A stretch of DNA of 8,414 bases from Pseudomonadota bacterium (lineage in GTDB: Bacteria; Myxococcota_A; Polyangia; Polyangiales; Polyangiaceae). The notes below the pieces were generated by a model. That model was not told the origin of the DNA, searched no databases, and worked only from the letters and a program-made list of their open reading frames with translations. Positions 1-4,604 of the stretch are shown piece by piece; within the stretch, counting starts at the first letter, position 1, and the number at the start of each line of letters is the position of its first letter. Where the stretch lies: assembly GCA_003242355.1 (NCBI GenBank), contig QGUH01000110.1, positions 1 to 8,414 on the forward strand. Reading direction: 5' to 3'. The translations under genes and the position numbers were made by a program.

Positions 1-328
1 GGGCATTTCCCCTTTCCAAACCCCCGGGGGGTGGCTTCGGGCGGCGCGCCCCGGTCGGGTTTTTCGGGGCGAACGCGTTCGGCCTCCCCGACCCCTGGGA
101 AACGTGTGGGAGTGGCCGCGCGACGTCTTCGTGAGCCCACACCCGCCGTCACCGGAAGTTCTCGCGCGGCCGGCGACACCCGACGCTCCGCGCGTGATCA
201 AGGGCGGCTCGTTCTTGTGCTCGCCCAACTTCTGCGCGCGCTATCGAGTGAGCGCGCGACAGGGATTGCATCCGGCGACGTCGACCGATCACCTCGGATT
301 TCGGACGGTGCTTCGCTCCCCGACGTGA
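1..328 (+). CDS. Formylglycine-generating enzyme (sulfatase-modifying factor), C-terminal part, 5'-truncated and apparently frameshifted
   Basis: FGE oxidises a cysteine in the sulfatase active-site motif to formylglycine and so activates type I sulfatases. Only the end of the gene is in the window. From 3 to about 98 one frame reads PVGFFGANAFGLPDPW; from 98 the next frame reads GNVWEW, then KGGSFLCSPNFCARYR and HLGFRTV, stopping at 326-328. These are the consecutive conserved blocks of the FGE fold. The cysteines at 218-220 and 233-235 have the CxxxxC spacing of the catalytic copper-binding pair of aerobic FGE (human GGSYMC-HRSYC), so this is probably a real FGE and not merely a lectin-like relative. 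The frame change at 93-100 (G run) is explained by loss of one G, either a sequencing error or a disabling mutation. The stretch between GNVWEW and RVIKGGS is shorter than in typical FGEs. The 3' end overlaps the convergent regulator gene by 40 bp. The family call is firm; gene integrity is not. Confidence 0.82.
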   Translation, partial: GISPFQTPGGWLRAARPGRVFRGERVRPPRPLGNVWEWPRDVFVSPHPPSPEVLARPATPDAPRVIKGGSFLCSPNFCARYRVSARQGLHPATSTDHLGFRTVLRSPT

Positions 329-1380
329 GCGGAGCGCCGGGCTCCGTCGATCTCACCGAACTCGAGCAGCCGGGCGCGGACGATGTTGCGACTGAGGCCC
401 AGCAGGCGCGCCGTCTGCACCTGGTTGCGCTCGCAGAACTCGAACGCCGAGCGCAGCACCAGCCGTTCGATGCGTTGGTACAAATCCGGCAGGTTGCGCT
501 CGAAGAGCGGGATGAGCGCGCGCTCGAGCGCGGAGAGCGGCTCGGCGTCGCTCTCCCCACGCTTTTCGATGCCGGGGGGCTCGGAGATTCCGAGATCCTC
601 GGGCTGAATCCGAGGGCCCTGGCACACGAGGAGCGCGTGGTGAATGGCGTTCTCGAGCTCGCGAATGTTGCCCGGCCACGTGTGCTCGAGCAGACGCCGC
701 GCCGCTTCCGGTCCGAGCGGGGCAGGGGAGACGCCGAGCCGCGCCCCGAACGTGCGCAGGAAATGCTCGGCGAGCGGAAGGATGTCTCCGGGCCGCTCGC
801 GCAGAGGCGGGAGGCGCAGGACGGCGACGTTGAGTCGGTAGTAGAGGTCCTCGCGAAACCGTCCCGCCGCCATCGCTTGGGTGAGGTCGACGTTCGTGGC
901 GGCGATCAGCCGAACGTCGACGTGAACCGGGCGTCTCGAGCCCACGCGCACTACCTCCGATTCCTGGAGGACGCGTAAGAGCTTCACTTGGCTCGCGAGC
1001 GAGAGCTCGCCGATCTCGTCGAGGAACAGCGTGCCCTGGTGCGCCGCTTCGAACCAACCGGGTTTTGCGGCACCGGCTCCGGTGAAGGCGCCGCGCTCGT
1101 GACCGAAGAGCTCGCTCTCGATCAAGTTCTCGGAGATGGCGCCGCAGTTTACTGCGACGAACGGTCGACCTCTGCGCGGGCTGAGCTCGTGCAGGTGTCG
1201 GGCGACGATTTCCTTGCCGGTTCCCGTTTCACCTTCGATCAGCACCGTGGCGTTGCTCGGCGCCACTTTGCGAATCCGCTCGAGGAGCTGGCGCGAGCGC
1301 GGGTCCTCGAACACCATCGCCTTGGCGCGCGGGGAGGGCAACGGAACTGCGGGGTCCGGCAGCGTGAGCACTGGTGGCAT
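289..1380 (-). CDS. Sigma-54-dependent activator without N-terminal sensory domain, SfnR-like
   Basis: This bacterial enhancer-binding protein uses ATP hydrolysis to remodel sigma-54 RNA polymerase. From the ATG at 1380 (363 aa): Walker A GETGTGKE at 50-57, sigma-54-contacting GAFTGA loop at 97-102, Walker B GTLFLDEIGE at 116-125, AATN sensor at 160-163, arginine-finger region FREDLYYRLN at 175-184, sensor II WPGNIRELEN at 235-244, and a C-terminal Fis-type helix-turn-helix at about 319-342 (QVQTARLLGLSRN). There is no receiver, GAF, PAS or FHA domain: only about 35 residues precede the AAA+ core. Overall form and the HTH resemble SfnR, which activates sulfur-scavenging genes in pseudomonads; that match is from memory, and the sulfur gene neighbours agree with it. 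A GTG at 1423-1425 would add 15 residues but has no ribosome site; ATG 1380 has a weak GGTGGG about 12 nt upstream. The gene is divergent from cysH and convergent on the FGE gene. Confidence 0.9.
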   Translation of the reverse strand: MPPVLTLPDPAVPLPSPRAKAMVFEDPRSRQLLERIRKVAPSNATVLIEGETGTGKEIVARHLHELSPRRGRPFVAVNCGAISENLIESELFGHERGAFTGAGAAKPGWFEAAHQGTLFLDEIGELSLASQVKLLRVLQESEVVRVGSRRPVHVDVRLIAATNVDLTQAMAAGRFREDLYYRLNVAVLRLPPLRERPGDILPLAEHFLRTFGARLGVSPAPLGPEAARRLLEHTWPGNIRELENAIHHALLVCQGPRIQPEDLGISEPPGIEKRGESDAEPLSALERALIPLFERNLPDLYQRIERLVLRSAFEFCERNQVQTARLLGLSRNIVRARLLEFGEIDGARRSAHVGERSTVRNPR

Positions 1381-1599
1381 CGCGCACCCGGGCCCACCAT
1401 GACATCCGATGCCGAAAACGTCCACTCAAATGTCGTCGTCTCGAAACGGACGATACGAGGGGTCGTCGCCTCGATCTCGAAGCGAGCGCCTCCGAATTGC
1501 GCTCTCCGAATCTGACTCGGTACTGGCCACCCCTCCGGCCCGATCCCTCGTTTGGTTCGCCTGATTTGATGCGATTGAGCCGCTAAGTGTCTCCGACTC

Positions 1600-1617
1600 C
1601 GGACTCGTTCGAGTCCG
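1600..1617. repeat. 7-bp perfect hairpin dyad in the regulator-cysH gap
   Basis: CGGACTC and GAGTCCG flank the four-base loop GTTC. The dyad lies in the middle of the divergent intergenic region, about 180 bp before cysH and 220 bp before the regulator. It could be an activator-binding site, a folded leader element or chance. It has no T-run on either side, so an intrinsic terminator is unlikely. Confidence 0.4.
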
Positions 1618-1707
1618 CGGGAGCAACGACGAGGGGGCGCCCGTGGGTGACGGCTCGGTTGAGGGACCGGATGGGTTCTCGACTGATTTTGTGAGTGAAT
1701 GTGGTGT

Positions 1708-1726
1708 CAAAAATAGCAATATTTTG
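1708..1726. promoter_or_regulatory. AT-rich imperfect dyad upstream of cysH
   Basis: CAAAA at 1708-1712 and TTTTG at 1722-1726 form 5-bp arms around nine A/T-rich bases. The dyad sits in a block (1681-1770) of about 36% GC by count, far below the rest of the window, and covers the expected -35 zone of the cysH promoter. This is the normal place for a transcription-factor site, but the binding protein is unknown. Confidence 0.3.
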
Positions 1727-1753
1727 GAGGTGTTAAGAGATTTCCGATACAAT
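1724..1753 (+). promoter_or_regulatory. cysH: Candidate sigma-70-type promoter of cysH
   Basis: TACAAT at 1748-1753 is a good -10 element. TTGGAG at 1724-1729, 18 bp upstream, is a weak -35. Transcription would begin near 1760, giving a leader of about 36 nt. The weak -35 together with an overlapping dyad would fit an activated promoter. No correctly spaced sigma-54 -24/-12 element was found before cysH. Confidence 0.4.
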
Positions 1754-1778
1754 CTATTGGACAAGTAGACTGTTCTCT

Positions 1779-1783
1779 GGGAG
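1779..1783 (+). promoter_or_regulatory. cysH: Ribosome binding site of cysH (GGGAG)
   Basis: GGGAG lies 12 nt before the ATG at 1796. The spacing is slightly long, but no other start with a better site fits the family's N-terminus. Confidence 0.4.
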
Positions 1784-1795
1784 CCTAGGCGCGTC

Positions 1796-2551
1796 ATGAC
1801 GCACCTCAAGCTCGTCGAACCGGCCGTTTCCGATCCTCTCGAGTCGATCAATAAGAGTCTCGAGGGCGCTCCCGCCGAAACGGTGCTCGCGTGGGCGCGA
1901 GATACTTTCGGCGGATCGATCATCATGACTTCCAGCTTCGGGGCGGATTCCGCACTGATGCTGCATCTGGTGACACGGGTGATTCCGGACATTCGTGTCG
2001 TGTTCTTGGATACTGGATACCTCTTTCCGGAAACCTATCGATTTGCCGAAGAGCTCAAAAAGCGCTTCAATCTCGACCTTCGCGTGTACTCGCCCTTGAT
2101 GACCGCGGCGCGACAGGAGGCGCTCTATGGCCGCCTGTGGGAAGGAGATCAGCGCTCGCTCGAGCTCTATCAGCAGATCAACAAAGTAGAGCCGATGGAC
2201 CGCGCGCTTCGCGAGCTCGCGCCGCGGGCGTGGATTGCCGGTCTCCGCCGCTCGCAGAATGCGTATCGTGCGTCGTTGCGTCGAGTCGAGCTCCAGGACG
2301 GCGTTCACAAGATCCATCCGATCCTGGACTGGGACGACGAGGCGGTGCATCGCTACATGCGCGCCAACGACCTTCCGTATCATCCGCTACGCGCGCGCGG
2401 ATACCGCTCCATCGGCGATGCGCACTCCACCTTCCCGACGCGGGAAGACGAGGATCCGCGCAAAGGGCGGCACCTCGGCGTCCACAGCGAATGCGGAATC
2501 CACTTGCCGCGCTGGGCGACCGACGAGAGCTTGAAGTCGAGCGGTCTCTGA
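1796..2551 (+). CDS. cysH: Phosphoadenylyl-sulfate (PAPS) reductase, thioredoxin-dependent (EC 1.8.4.8)
   Basis: This cytoplasmic enzyme of assimilatory sulfate reduction reduces PAPS to sulfite plus adenosine 3',5'-bisphosphate using thioredoxin. The protein has 251 aa, close to the E. coli enzyme (about 244). Visible signatures are the nucleotide-binding loop SSFGADSA at 46-53, LDTGYLFPETY at 71-81, INKVEPMDRAL at 128-138, GLRRSQNAYRA at 149-159, YRSIGDAHST at 203-212, and the C-terminal catalytic ECGIH with Cys233. The CC...CxxC cysteines that bind the [4Fe-4S] cluster in APS reductases are absent, and the INKVEP block matches the E. coli type, so PAPS is the expected substrate. The ATG follows an AT-rich promoter block and a GGGAG site. 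The gene stands alone and diverges from the SfnR-like regulator, which may control it. No sulfite reductase or ATP sulfurylase gene is in the window. Confidence 0.95.
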   Translation: MTHLKLVEPAVSDPLESINKSLEGAPAETVLAWARDTFGGSIIMTSSFGADSALMLHLVTRVIPDIRVVFLDTGYLFPETYRFAEELKKRFNLDLRVYSPLMTAARQEALYGRLWEGDQRSLELYQQINKVEPMDRALRELAPRAWIAGLRRSQNAYRASLRRVELQDGVHKIHPILDWDDEAVHRYMRANDLPYHPLRARGYRSIGDAHSTFPTREDEDPRKGRHLGVHSECGIHLPRWATDESLKSSGL

Positions 2552-2565
2552 GCCCTCGCGCCCGC

Positions 2566-2638
2566 CGGGCTCGCGACGACGGATAGTTCGAAGGCGCGGG
2601 TCTTCGAGCCTTCACGAGCGTTCGTCGGGCTCGCGACG
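2566..2638. repeat. 13-bp direct repeat, copies exactly 60 bp apart
   Basis: CGGGCTCGCGACG occurs at 2566-2578 and again at 2626-2638. Just outside, CGC versus CGT before and AC versus CC after extend the similarity imperfectly. It begins 15 bp after the cysH stop. It could be the footprint of a recombination or insertion event. Confidence 0.55.
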
Positions 2639-2652
2639 CCCGAGAACGCCGA

Positions 2653-2744
2653 GCTGGGAAGCAGTCATCGAGGGGTTGGGCTTCGCGCGCTGCATGCTGG
2701 GAGTCGGACTTCGTTCCGGAGTCATCGGCAAAGTGCTTCCCAGC
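2653..2744. repeat. 11-bp perfect inverted repeat with 70-bp interior
   Basis: GCTGGGAAGCA at 2653-2663 is the exact reverse complement of TGCTTCCCAGC at 2734-2744. The interior contains two AGTCATCG words (one beside the left arm, one before the right). The interior shows no gene. It may be a folded RNA, a miniature element or an intergenic palindromic repeat. Confidence 0.5.
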
Positions 2745-2754
2745 AAGCACGGGT

Positions 2755-2771
2755 GAAGGGGGACCCCCTTC
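2755..2771. repeat. 17-bp palindrome centred on one A
   Basis: GAAGGGGG and CCCCCTTC flank a single A at 2763. With no room for a loop it is more likely a protein-binding or chance palindrome than a hairpin. Confidence 0.4.
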
Positions 2772-2820
2772 GGAGCGCCTTGCCGACCCCTCCCGGTCCT
2801 CTGGAGTCCTCCCTATCCAC

Positions 2821-2836
2821 TGCTTCCTCGGAAGCA
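2821..2836. repeat. 7-bp inverted repeat just upstream of tape-measure start
   Basis: TGCTTCC and GGAAGCA are separated by TC. The right arm contains the GGAAG (2830-2834) that would serve as ribosome binding site for the GTG at 2843, so folding could mask it. The same 7-mer forms the core of the larger inverted repeat at 2653-2744. Confidence 0.4.
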
Positions 2837-2842
2837 CTGCCG

Positions 2843-3410
2843 GTGGCCGGCATTCAGGTGCTCTTGCGAACCGACGCCGCGACGGCGCAACGTGAGTTTG
2901 GCGACGTTCGCATGATGGCCGAGCGCCTGGCGTTGCCGGTGCAGGAAAGCCGGCACCGACCTGGTAGGTGCCATCGCCGGCGTGGTGCAAGGCGCGATCA
3001 CGAAGGCGAAGGCGCCCCTCGGCATCGCGTCTCCGTCGAAGCTCTTTGAGGGCTTCGGCGAGATGACCGTGCGCGGCTACGTGGCGGGCGTCGAGCAGCG
3101 CTCGAGCTTGGCAGCGCACGCGACCGGCAAGCTCGCGGGCGAAGCAGCTCGCGGTTTTGGCGAAACGCCGGCGTTCACGACGCCGCCCTCAACGGTGCAG
3201 TCGACCCGCGTGCTTGAAACGACGCCGACCGCGACCCCGAGCCAAGGGCGCAGCGTGCCGGTGAACGTGACGAACCACTTCCACCTCACCCTACCCCCGG
3301 GCGCGACCGAAGAAGACGGTCGACGGTTCGCCGAGGGTTTCGGCGCCGAGATCAGCCGCCAGCTCCCGGCCATCTTCGAAGACCTGGCGTTGACGTTGAG
3401 CAGCACATGA
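2843..3410 (+). pseudogene. Phage tail tape-measure protein, N- and C-terminal ends joined with the middle missing
   Basis: Tape-measure proteins set tail length and are normally many hundreds of residues. From a GTG at 2843, 8 nt after GGAAG, about 34 residues read like the start of one (AGIQVLLRTDAATAQREFG). Near 2945 sense changes to the next frame: AGTDLVGAIAGVVQGAITK leads into the hallmark C-terminal block LGIASPSKLFEGFGEMTVRG, followed by a Thr/Pro-rich linker and an acidic amphipathic end, stopping at 3408-3410. Upstream of 2946 the C-terminal frame is closed by a stop at 2913-2915. The C-terminal call rests on the IASPSK-type motif, well known in tape-measure proteins; the N-terminal call is weaker. 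A shorter gene starting at GTG 2982 is possible but would miss the helical block before it. The gene is probably dead and was part of a siphophage-type tail module. Confidence 0.65.
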
Positions 3411-3655
3411 CGATCAGCGATGTGATGACGCGTATCGCCGCCGACCCCGAGGTGCGGCGCCTCGAAATCGAGATTGCCGCCGTGGTACTCCGCTACCGCG
3501 AACGCATCCGCGAACTCACGGGCAAGCAGTTGCCGGCGGCCATGCTGACCAGCATCGTGGCCGCCTACTTTGAAGGCGCCGAAGCGCGGGATGCCAAGGC
3601 CGCCGGCGTGGTGAGCCTCGCTCAACGAAGGCTCGGCTCGCGCGAGAAGCGATGA
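3407..3655 (+). CDS. Small phage-type protein of unknown function (82 aa)
   Basis: The ATG overlaps the tape-measure stop as ATGA (3407-3410), so it is probably translationally coupled, the usual arrangement in phage tail modules. The protein is mostly helical and charged: an acidic-basic N-terminal half (DPEVRRLEIEIAAVVLRYRERIREL) followed by a hydrophobic helix around LPAAMLTSIVAAYFEGAEA and a basic end. No signal peptide, cysteine or known motif is visible. It could be a tail-assembly accessory protein by position only. It has no visible frameshift and good third-position GC, unlike its neighbours, so it may be the only intact structural-module gene left. Confidence 0.55.
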   Translation: MTISDVMTRIAADPEVRRLEIEIAAVVLRYRERIRELTGKQLPAAMLTSIVAAYFEGAEARDAKAAGVVSLAQRRLGSREKR

Positions 3656-3690
3656 CGGCCACGCTCAGCGCGCGCGCCCCGCTGCCCACG

Positions 3691-3721
3691 CGAGCCCTCG
3701 CAGGGGCTCAGCGAGGGCTCG
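3691..3721. repeat. Strong hairpin, 11-bp perfect stem and 9-nt loop
   Basis: CGAGCCCTCGC at 3691-3701 pairs with GCGAGGGCTCG at 3711-3721. It lies 36 bp after the 82-residue ORF and could terminate or protect its transcript, but no T-run follows on either strand, so a standard intrinsic terminator is not shown. It also lies at the end of the possible minus-strand ORF. Confidence 0.5.
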
Positions 3722-3983
3722 GGCGACAAGCGGAGCGATGACGACGGTGCCGGCGTTTCTGCCAACTTCGGTATCGCCACTTCCGGCACCGCCTTCGTCG
3801 GCATCGCCGCCGAGGCGGACCGTTGGTGTAGATGGGTTGGTCCTCGTCGTGCAGGCCCTCCGTTTCGCCCATGGCGAGCCCAGATACACGCATATTCCCG
3901 AGCAAGCATCGTTCTCGCTCGTTCTCGGGAATCAGCACCGTGTAGGGCTTCCCGTCGACGTCGAGGCGGCGTTCGACGATCAC
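3708..3983 (-). CDS. Doubtful minus-strand small ORF, unknown function
   Basis: From a GTG at 3981-3983 the first roughly 55 residues look coding: IVERRLDVDGKPYTVLIPEN, then a Gly/Glu/Asp-rich stretch, with about 79% GC at third positions by count against about 64% in the competing plus-strand frame. After about 3825 the frame turns into arginine-rich nonsense, while the other two minus frames keep plausible composition (one gives AMPTKAVPEVAIPKLAETPA), so a frameshift is likely if the gene is real. No ribosome site precedes the GTG, but an extended -10 (TGC-TACACT) lies where a leaderless transcript would start. It resembles no family I recognise. The alternative is that the whole interval is decayed phage DNA. 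Confidence 0.3.
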   Translation of the reverse strand: MIVERRLDVDGKPYTVLIPENERERCLLGNMRVSGLAMGETEGLHDEDQPIYTNGPPRRRCRRRRCRKWRYRSWQKRRHRRHRSACRPSPR

Positions 3984-3987
3984 GCTC

Positions 3988-3999
3988 GAGAGTGTAGCA
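3988..3999 (-). promoter_or_regulatory. Candidate extended -10 for a leaderless minus-strand transcript
   Basis: On the minus strand TGC precedes TACACT (TACACT = 3991-3996). Seven bases separate it from the GTG at 3983, so initiation would fall on or next to the start codon. No -35 was found at normal spacing. Confidence 0.25.
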
Positions 4000-4030
4000 G
4001 GCGCCCGAAGGTCCTGGGGGGAGTGCGTCC

Positions 4031-4044
4031 AAGTCCGCGGACTT
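4031..4044. promoter_or_regulatory. 14-bp perfect palindrome, candidate operator
   Basis: AAGTCCGCGGACTT is its own reverse complement. It lies between the divergent minus-strand ORF (start 3983) and the ribbon-helix-helix gene (start 4127), upstream of a -10-like element. Position and symmetry fit an operator for a dimeric small regulator; which protein binds is not shown. Confidence 0.4.
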
Positions 4045-4061
4045 ACTCGCGTTCGGATGAC

Positions 4062-4071
4062 GGCACGTGCC
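4062..4071. promoter_or_regulatory. 10-bp palindrome GGCACGTGCC
   Basis: A second perfect palindrome lies 18 bp after the first one in the same gap. The pair could form a two-site operator, but this word is also expected at some rate by chance in GC-rich DNA. Confidence 0.25.
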
Positions 4072-4093
4072 CGGTCCGTGGTGGGACTCGATG

Positions 4094-4099
4094 TGTAAT
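4094..4099 (+). promoter_or_regulatory. -10-like element before the ribbon-helix-helix gene
   Basis: TGTAAT matches the -10 consensus at five of six positions and would start transcription near 4106, about 20 nt before ATG 4127. No -35 is visible. It supports ATG 4127 over the upstream in-frame starts at 4067 and 4091. Confidence 0.3.
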
Positions 4100-4126
4100 G
4101 ACGTTTTCGTTGCTGAGTTTCTCCGG

Positions 4127-4321
4127 ATGGCGGAACGAACCCGGAATCTGAACGCGCGCGTGACCGATGAAGAGCTGCGCATGTTGAGCGCAGTGGCTGC
4201 ACGCGAAGGCCTCACAGCCTCGGCGTGGCTTCGGCGGAAAATCCGCGAGGCTTATCGCAGGTTCTTCGGGAACGAGCCACCACCGGAACCAGAAGCAAAA
4301 CGGCCTCCGAAGCGTGGGTAA
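4127..4321 (+). CDS. Small ribbon-helix-helix (CopG/Arc/MobC-like) DNA-binding protein, 64 aa
   Basis: The core follows the ribbon-helix-helix plan: a basic beta-strand (RNLNARVT, residues 4-11), helix A (DEELRMLSAVAAREG, 12-26), the turn LTASAW, and helix B (LRRKIREAYRRFF), then a Pro/Lys-rich tail (NEPPPEPEAKRPPKRG). Such dimers act as autorepressors, antitoxins or relaxosome accessory proteins. ATG 4127 is chosen because the fold begins just after it and a -10-like element lies upstream; no clear ribosome site is seen. An in-frame extension to 4067 would run through the promoter zone. The stop codon sits in the loop of a perfect hairpin. No toxin or relaxase gene is recognisable beside it, so a role as regulator of the former mobile element is the simplest inference. 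Confidence 0.6.
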   Translation: MAERTRNLNARVTDEELRMLSAVAAREGLTASAWLRRKIREAYRRFFGNEPPPEPEAKRPPKRG

Positions 4322-4336
4322 GACGCTTCGGAGGCC
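4302..4336. terminator. 14-bp perfect hairpin enclosing the ribbon-helix-helix stop codon
   Basis: GGCCTCCGAAGCGT (4302-4315) and ACGCTTCGGAGGCC (4323-4336) pair without mismatch around a 7-nt loop that contains TAA 4319-4321. On the plus strand AAAG follows, not a T-run. On the minus strand the stem is followed by GTTTTGCTT, a better intrinsic-terminator context. It could end minus-strand transcripts, stabilise the plus-strand mRNA, or be an operator-like element. Confidence 0.5.
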
Positions 4337-4345
4337 AAAGACCAC

Positions 4346-4350
4346 AGGAG
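4346..4350 (+). promoter_or_regulatory. Ribosome binding site AGGAG for ATG 4363
   Basis: AGGAG lies 12 nt before the ATG at 4363, just after the hairpin. It is the clearest Shine-Dalgarno sequence in the element and supports a translated product from 4363. Confidence 0.45.
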
Positions 4351-4362
4351 AAGCGACCTCCC

Positions 4363-4604
4363 ATGGCCAACGTCAAGATAGACCGGACCCGCATCAGCCG
4401 CATCTTCCGTCTCTGCGTCACCCCTGCCGCCGCGAGCAAGGCCGCCGAACGGGTGTTCGAGGTAGCCAAGCGCCGGCACGCCGAGGCGCGCGCTCTTCGG
4501 CGCGTTGCATGAGTACCGCCACGTGCTCTTGGAGCGGAAGCTCGGGAACCAGGCCGAAGCCGCTCGGCACGCGGACCGTGTCCAGCGCGAGCTGGCGCGC
4601 GCGA
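4363..4604 (+). pseudogene. Frameshifted small helical protein, unknown function, possibly the former integrase N-terminal part
   Basis: From ATG 4363, with an AGGAG upstream, one frame reads MANVKIDRTRISRIFRLCV and a basic helical stretch to HAEAR, then stops at 4510-4512. The next frame continues naturally from about 4490 as ALFGALHEYRHVLLERKLGN, QAEAARHADRVQRELARA. The change sits in GCGCGCGC (4486-4493) and is explained by loss of one GC unit. At the second GC run (4595-4603) another identical step leads into the integrase-like frame (RVAKIKLRRLV), so this may be the front of one longer gene or a separate upstream gene fused by decay. It is helical and strongly basic, without recognised domain. 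Read as intact instead, it would be a 49-residue protein from 4363 to 4512. Confidence 0.45.

Larger units (their letters stand above)
2552..2842. other. Non-coding, repeat-rich stretch between cysH and phage remnant
   Basis: No convincing gene is seen in these 291 bp. The stretch holds a 13-bp direct repeat, an 11-bp inverted repeat, a 17-bp palindrome and four copies of TGCTTCC/GGAAGCA (2657, 2734, 2821, 2830). A 20-codon reading frame from ATG 2694 to TGA 2756 has no support. The left boundary of the decayed element should fall here, but no copy of the tRNA-Val 3' end was seen. Confidence 0.6.

Noticed and set aside
31..978. Long plus-strand frame opposite the sigma-54 regulator
   Set aside because: The minus frame contains all AAA+ motifs in order; this frame is its shadow and its start lies within the FGE gene.
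1440..1795. Sigma-54 -24/-12 promoter for cysH
   Set aside because: The only GG-N10-GC match (1779-1792) would start transcription inside cysH; the TGTGGTGTC...AGCAA segment near 1701-1719 has one base too many between the boxes, and that spacing is strict.
2552..2842. Left attachment copy of the tRNA-Val 3' end
   Set aside because: No stretch resembling the tRNA 3' end was found here or elsewhere in the window by eye.
2552..2842. CRISPR array or integron attC site
   Set aside because: Repeats are too few and irregularly arranged for CRISPR, and no GTTRRRY/RYYYAAC pair was found.
2178..3119. Long open frame on the minus strand, 313 codons
   Set aside because: It overlaps cysH and the tape-measure remnant, is Arg/Ser/Ala-rich without motif, and is a by-product of GC-rich codon use in the genes opposite.
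3738..4151. Plus-strand frame of 137 codons after the ATGA at 3738
   Set aside because: Lower third-position GC (about 64% by count) than the competing minus-strand frame, Pro/Ser-rich start without motif, and it runs across the palindromic promoter region.
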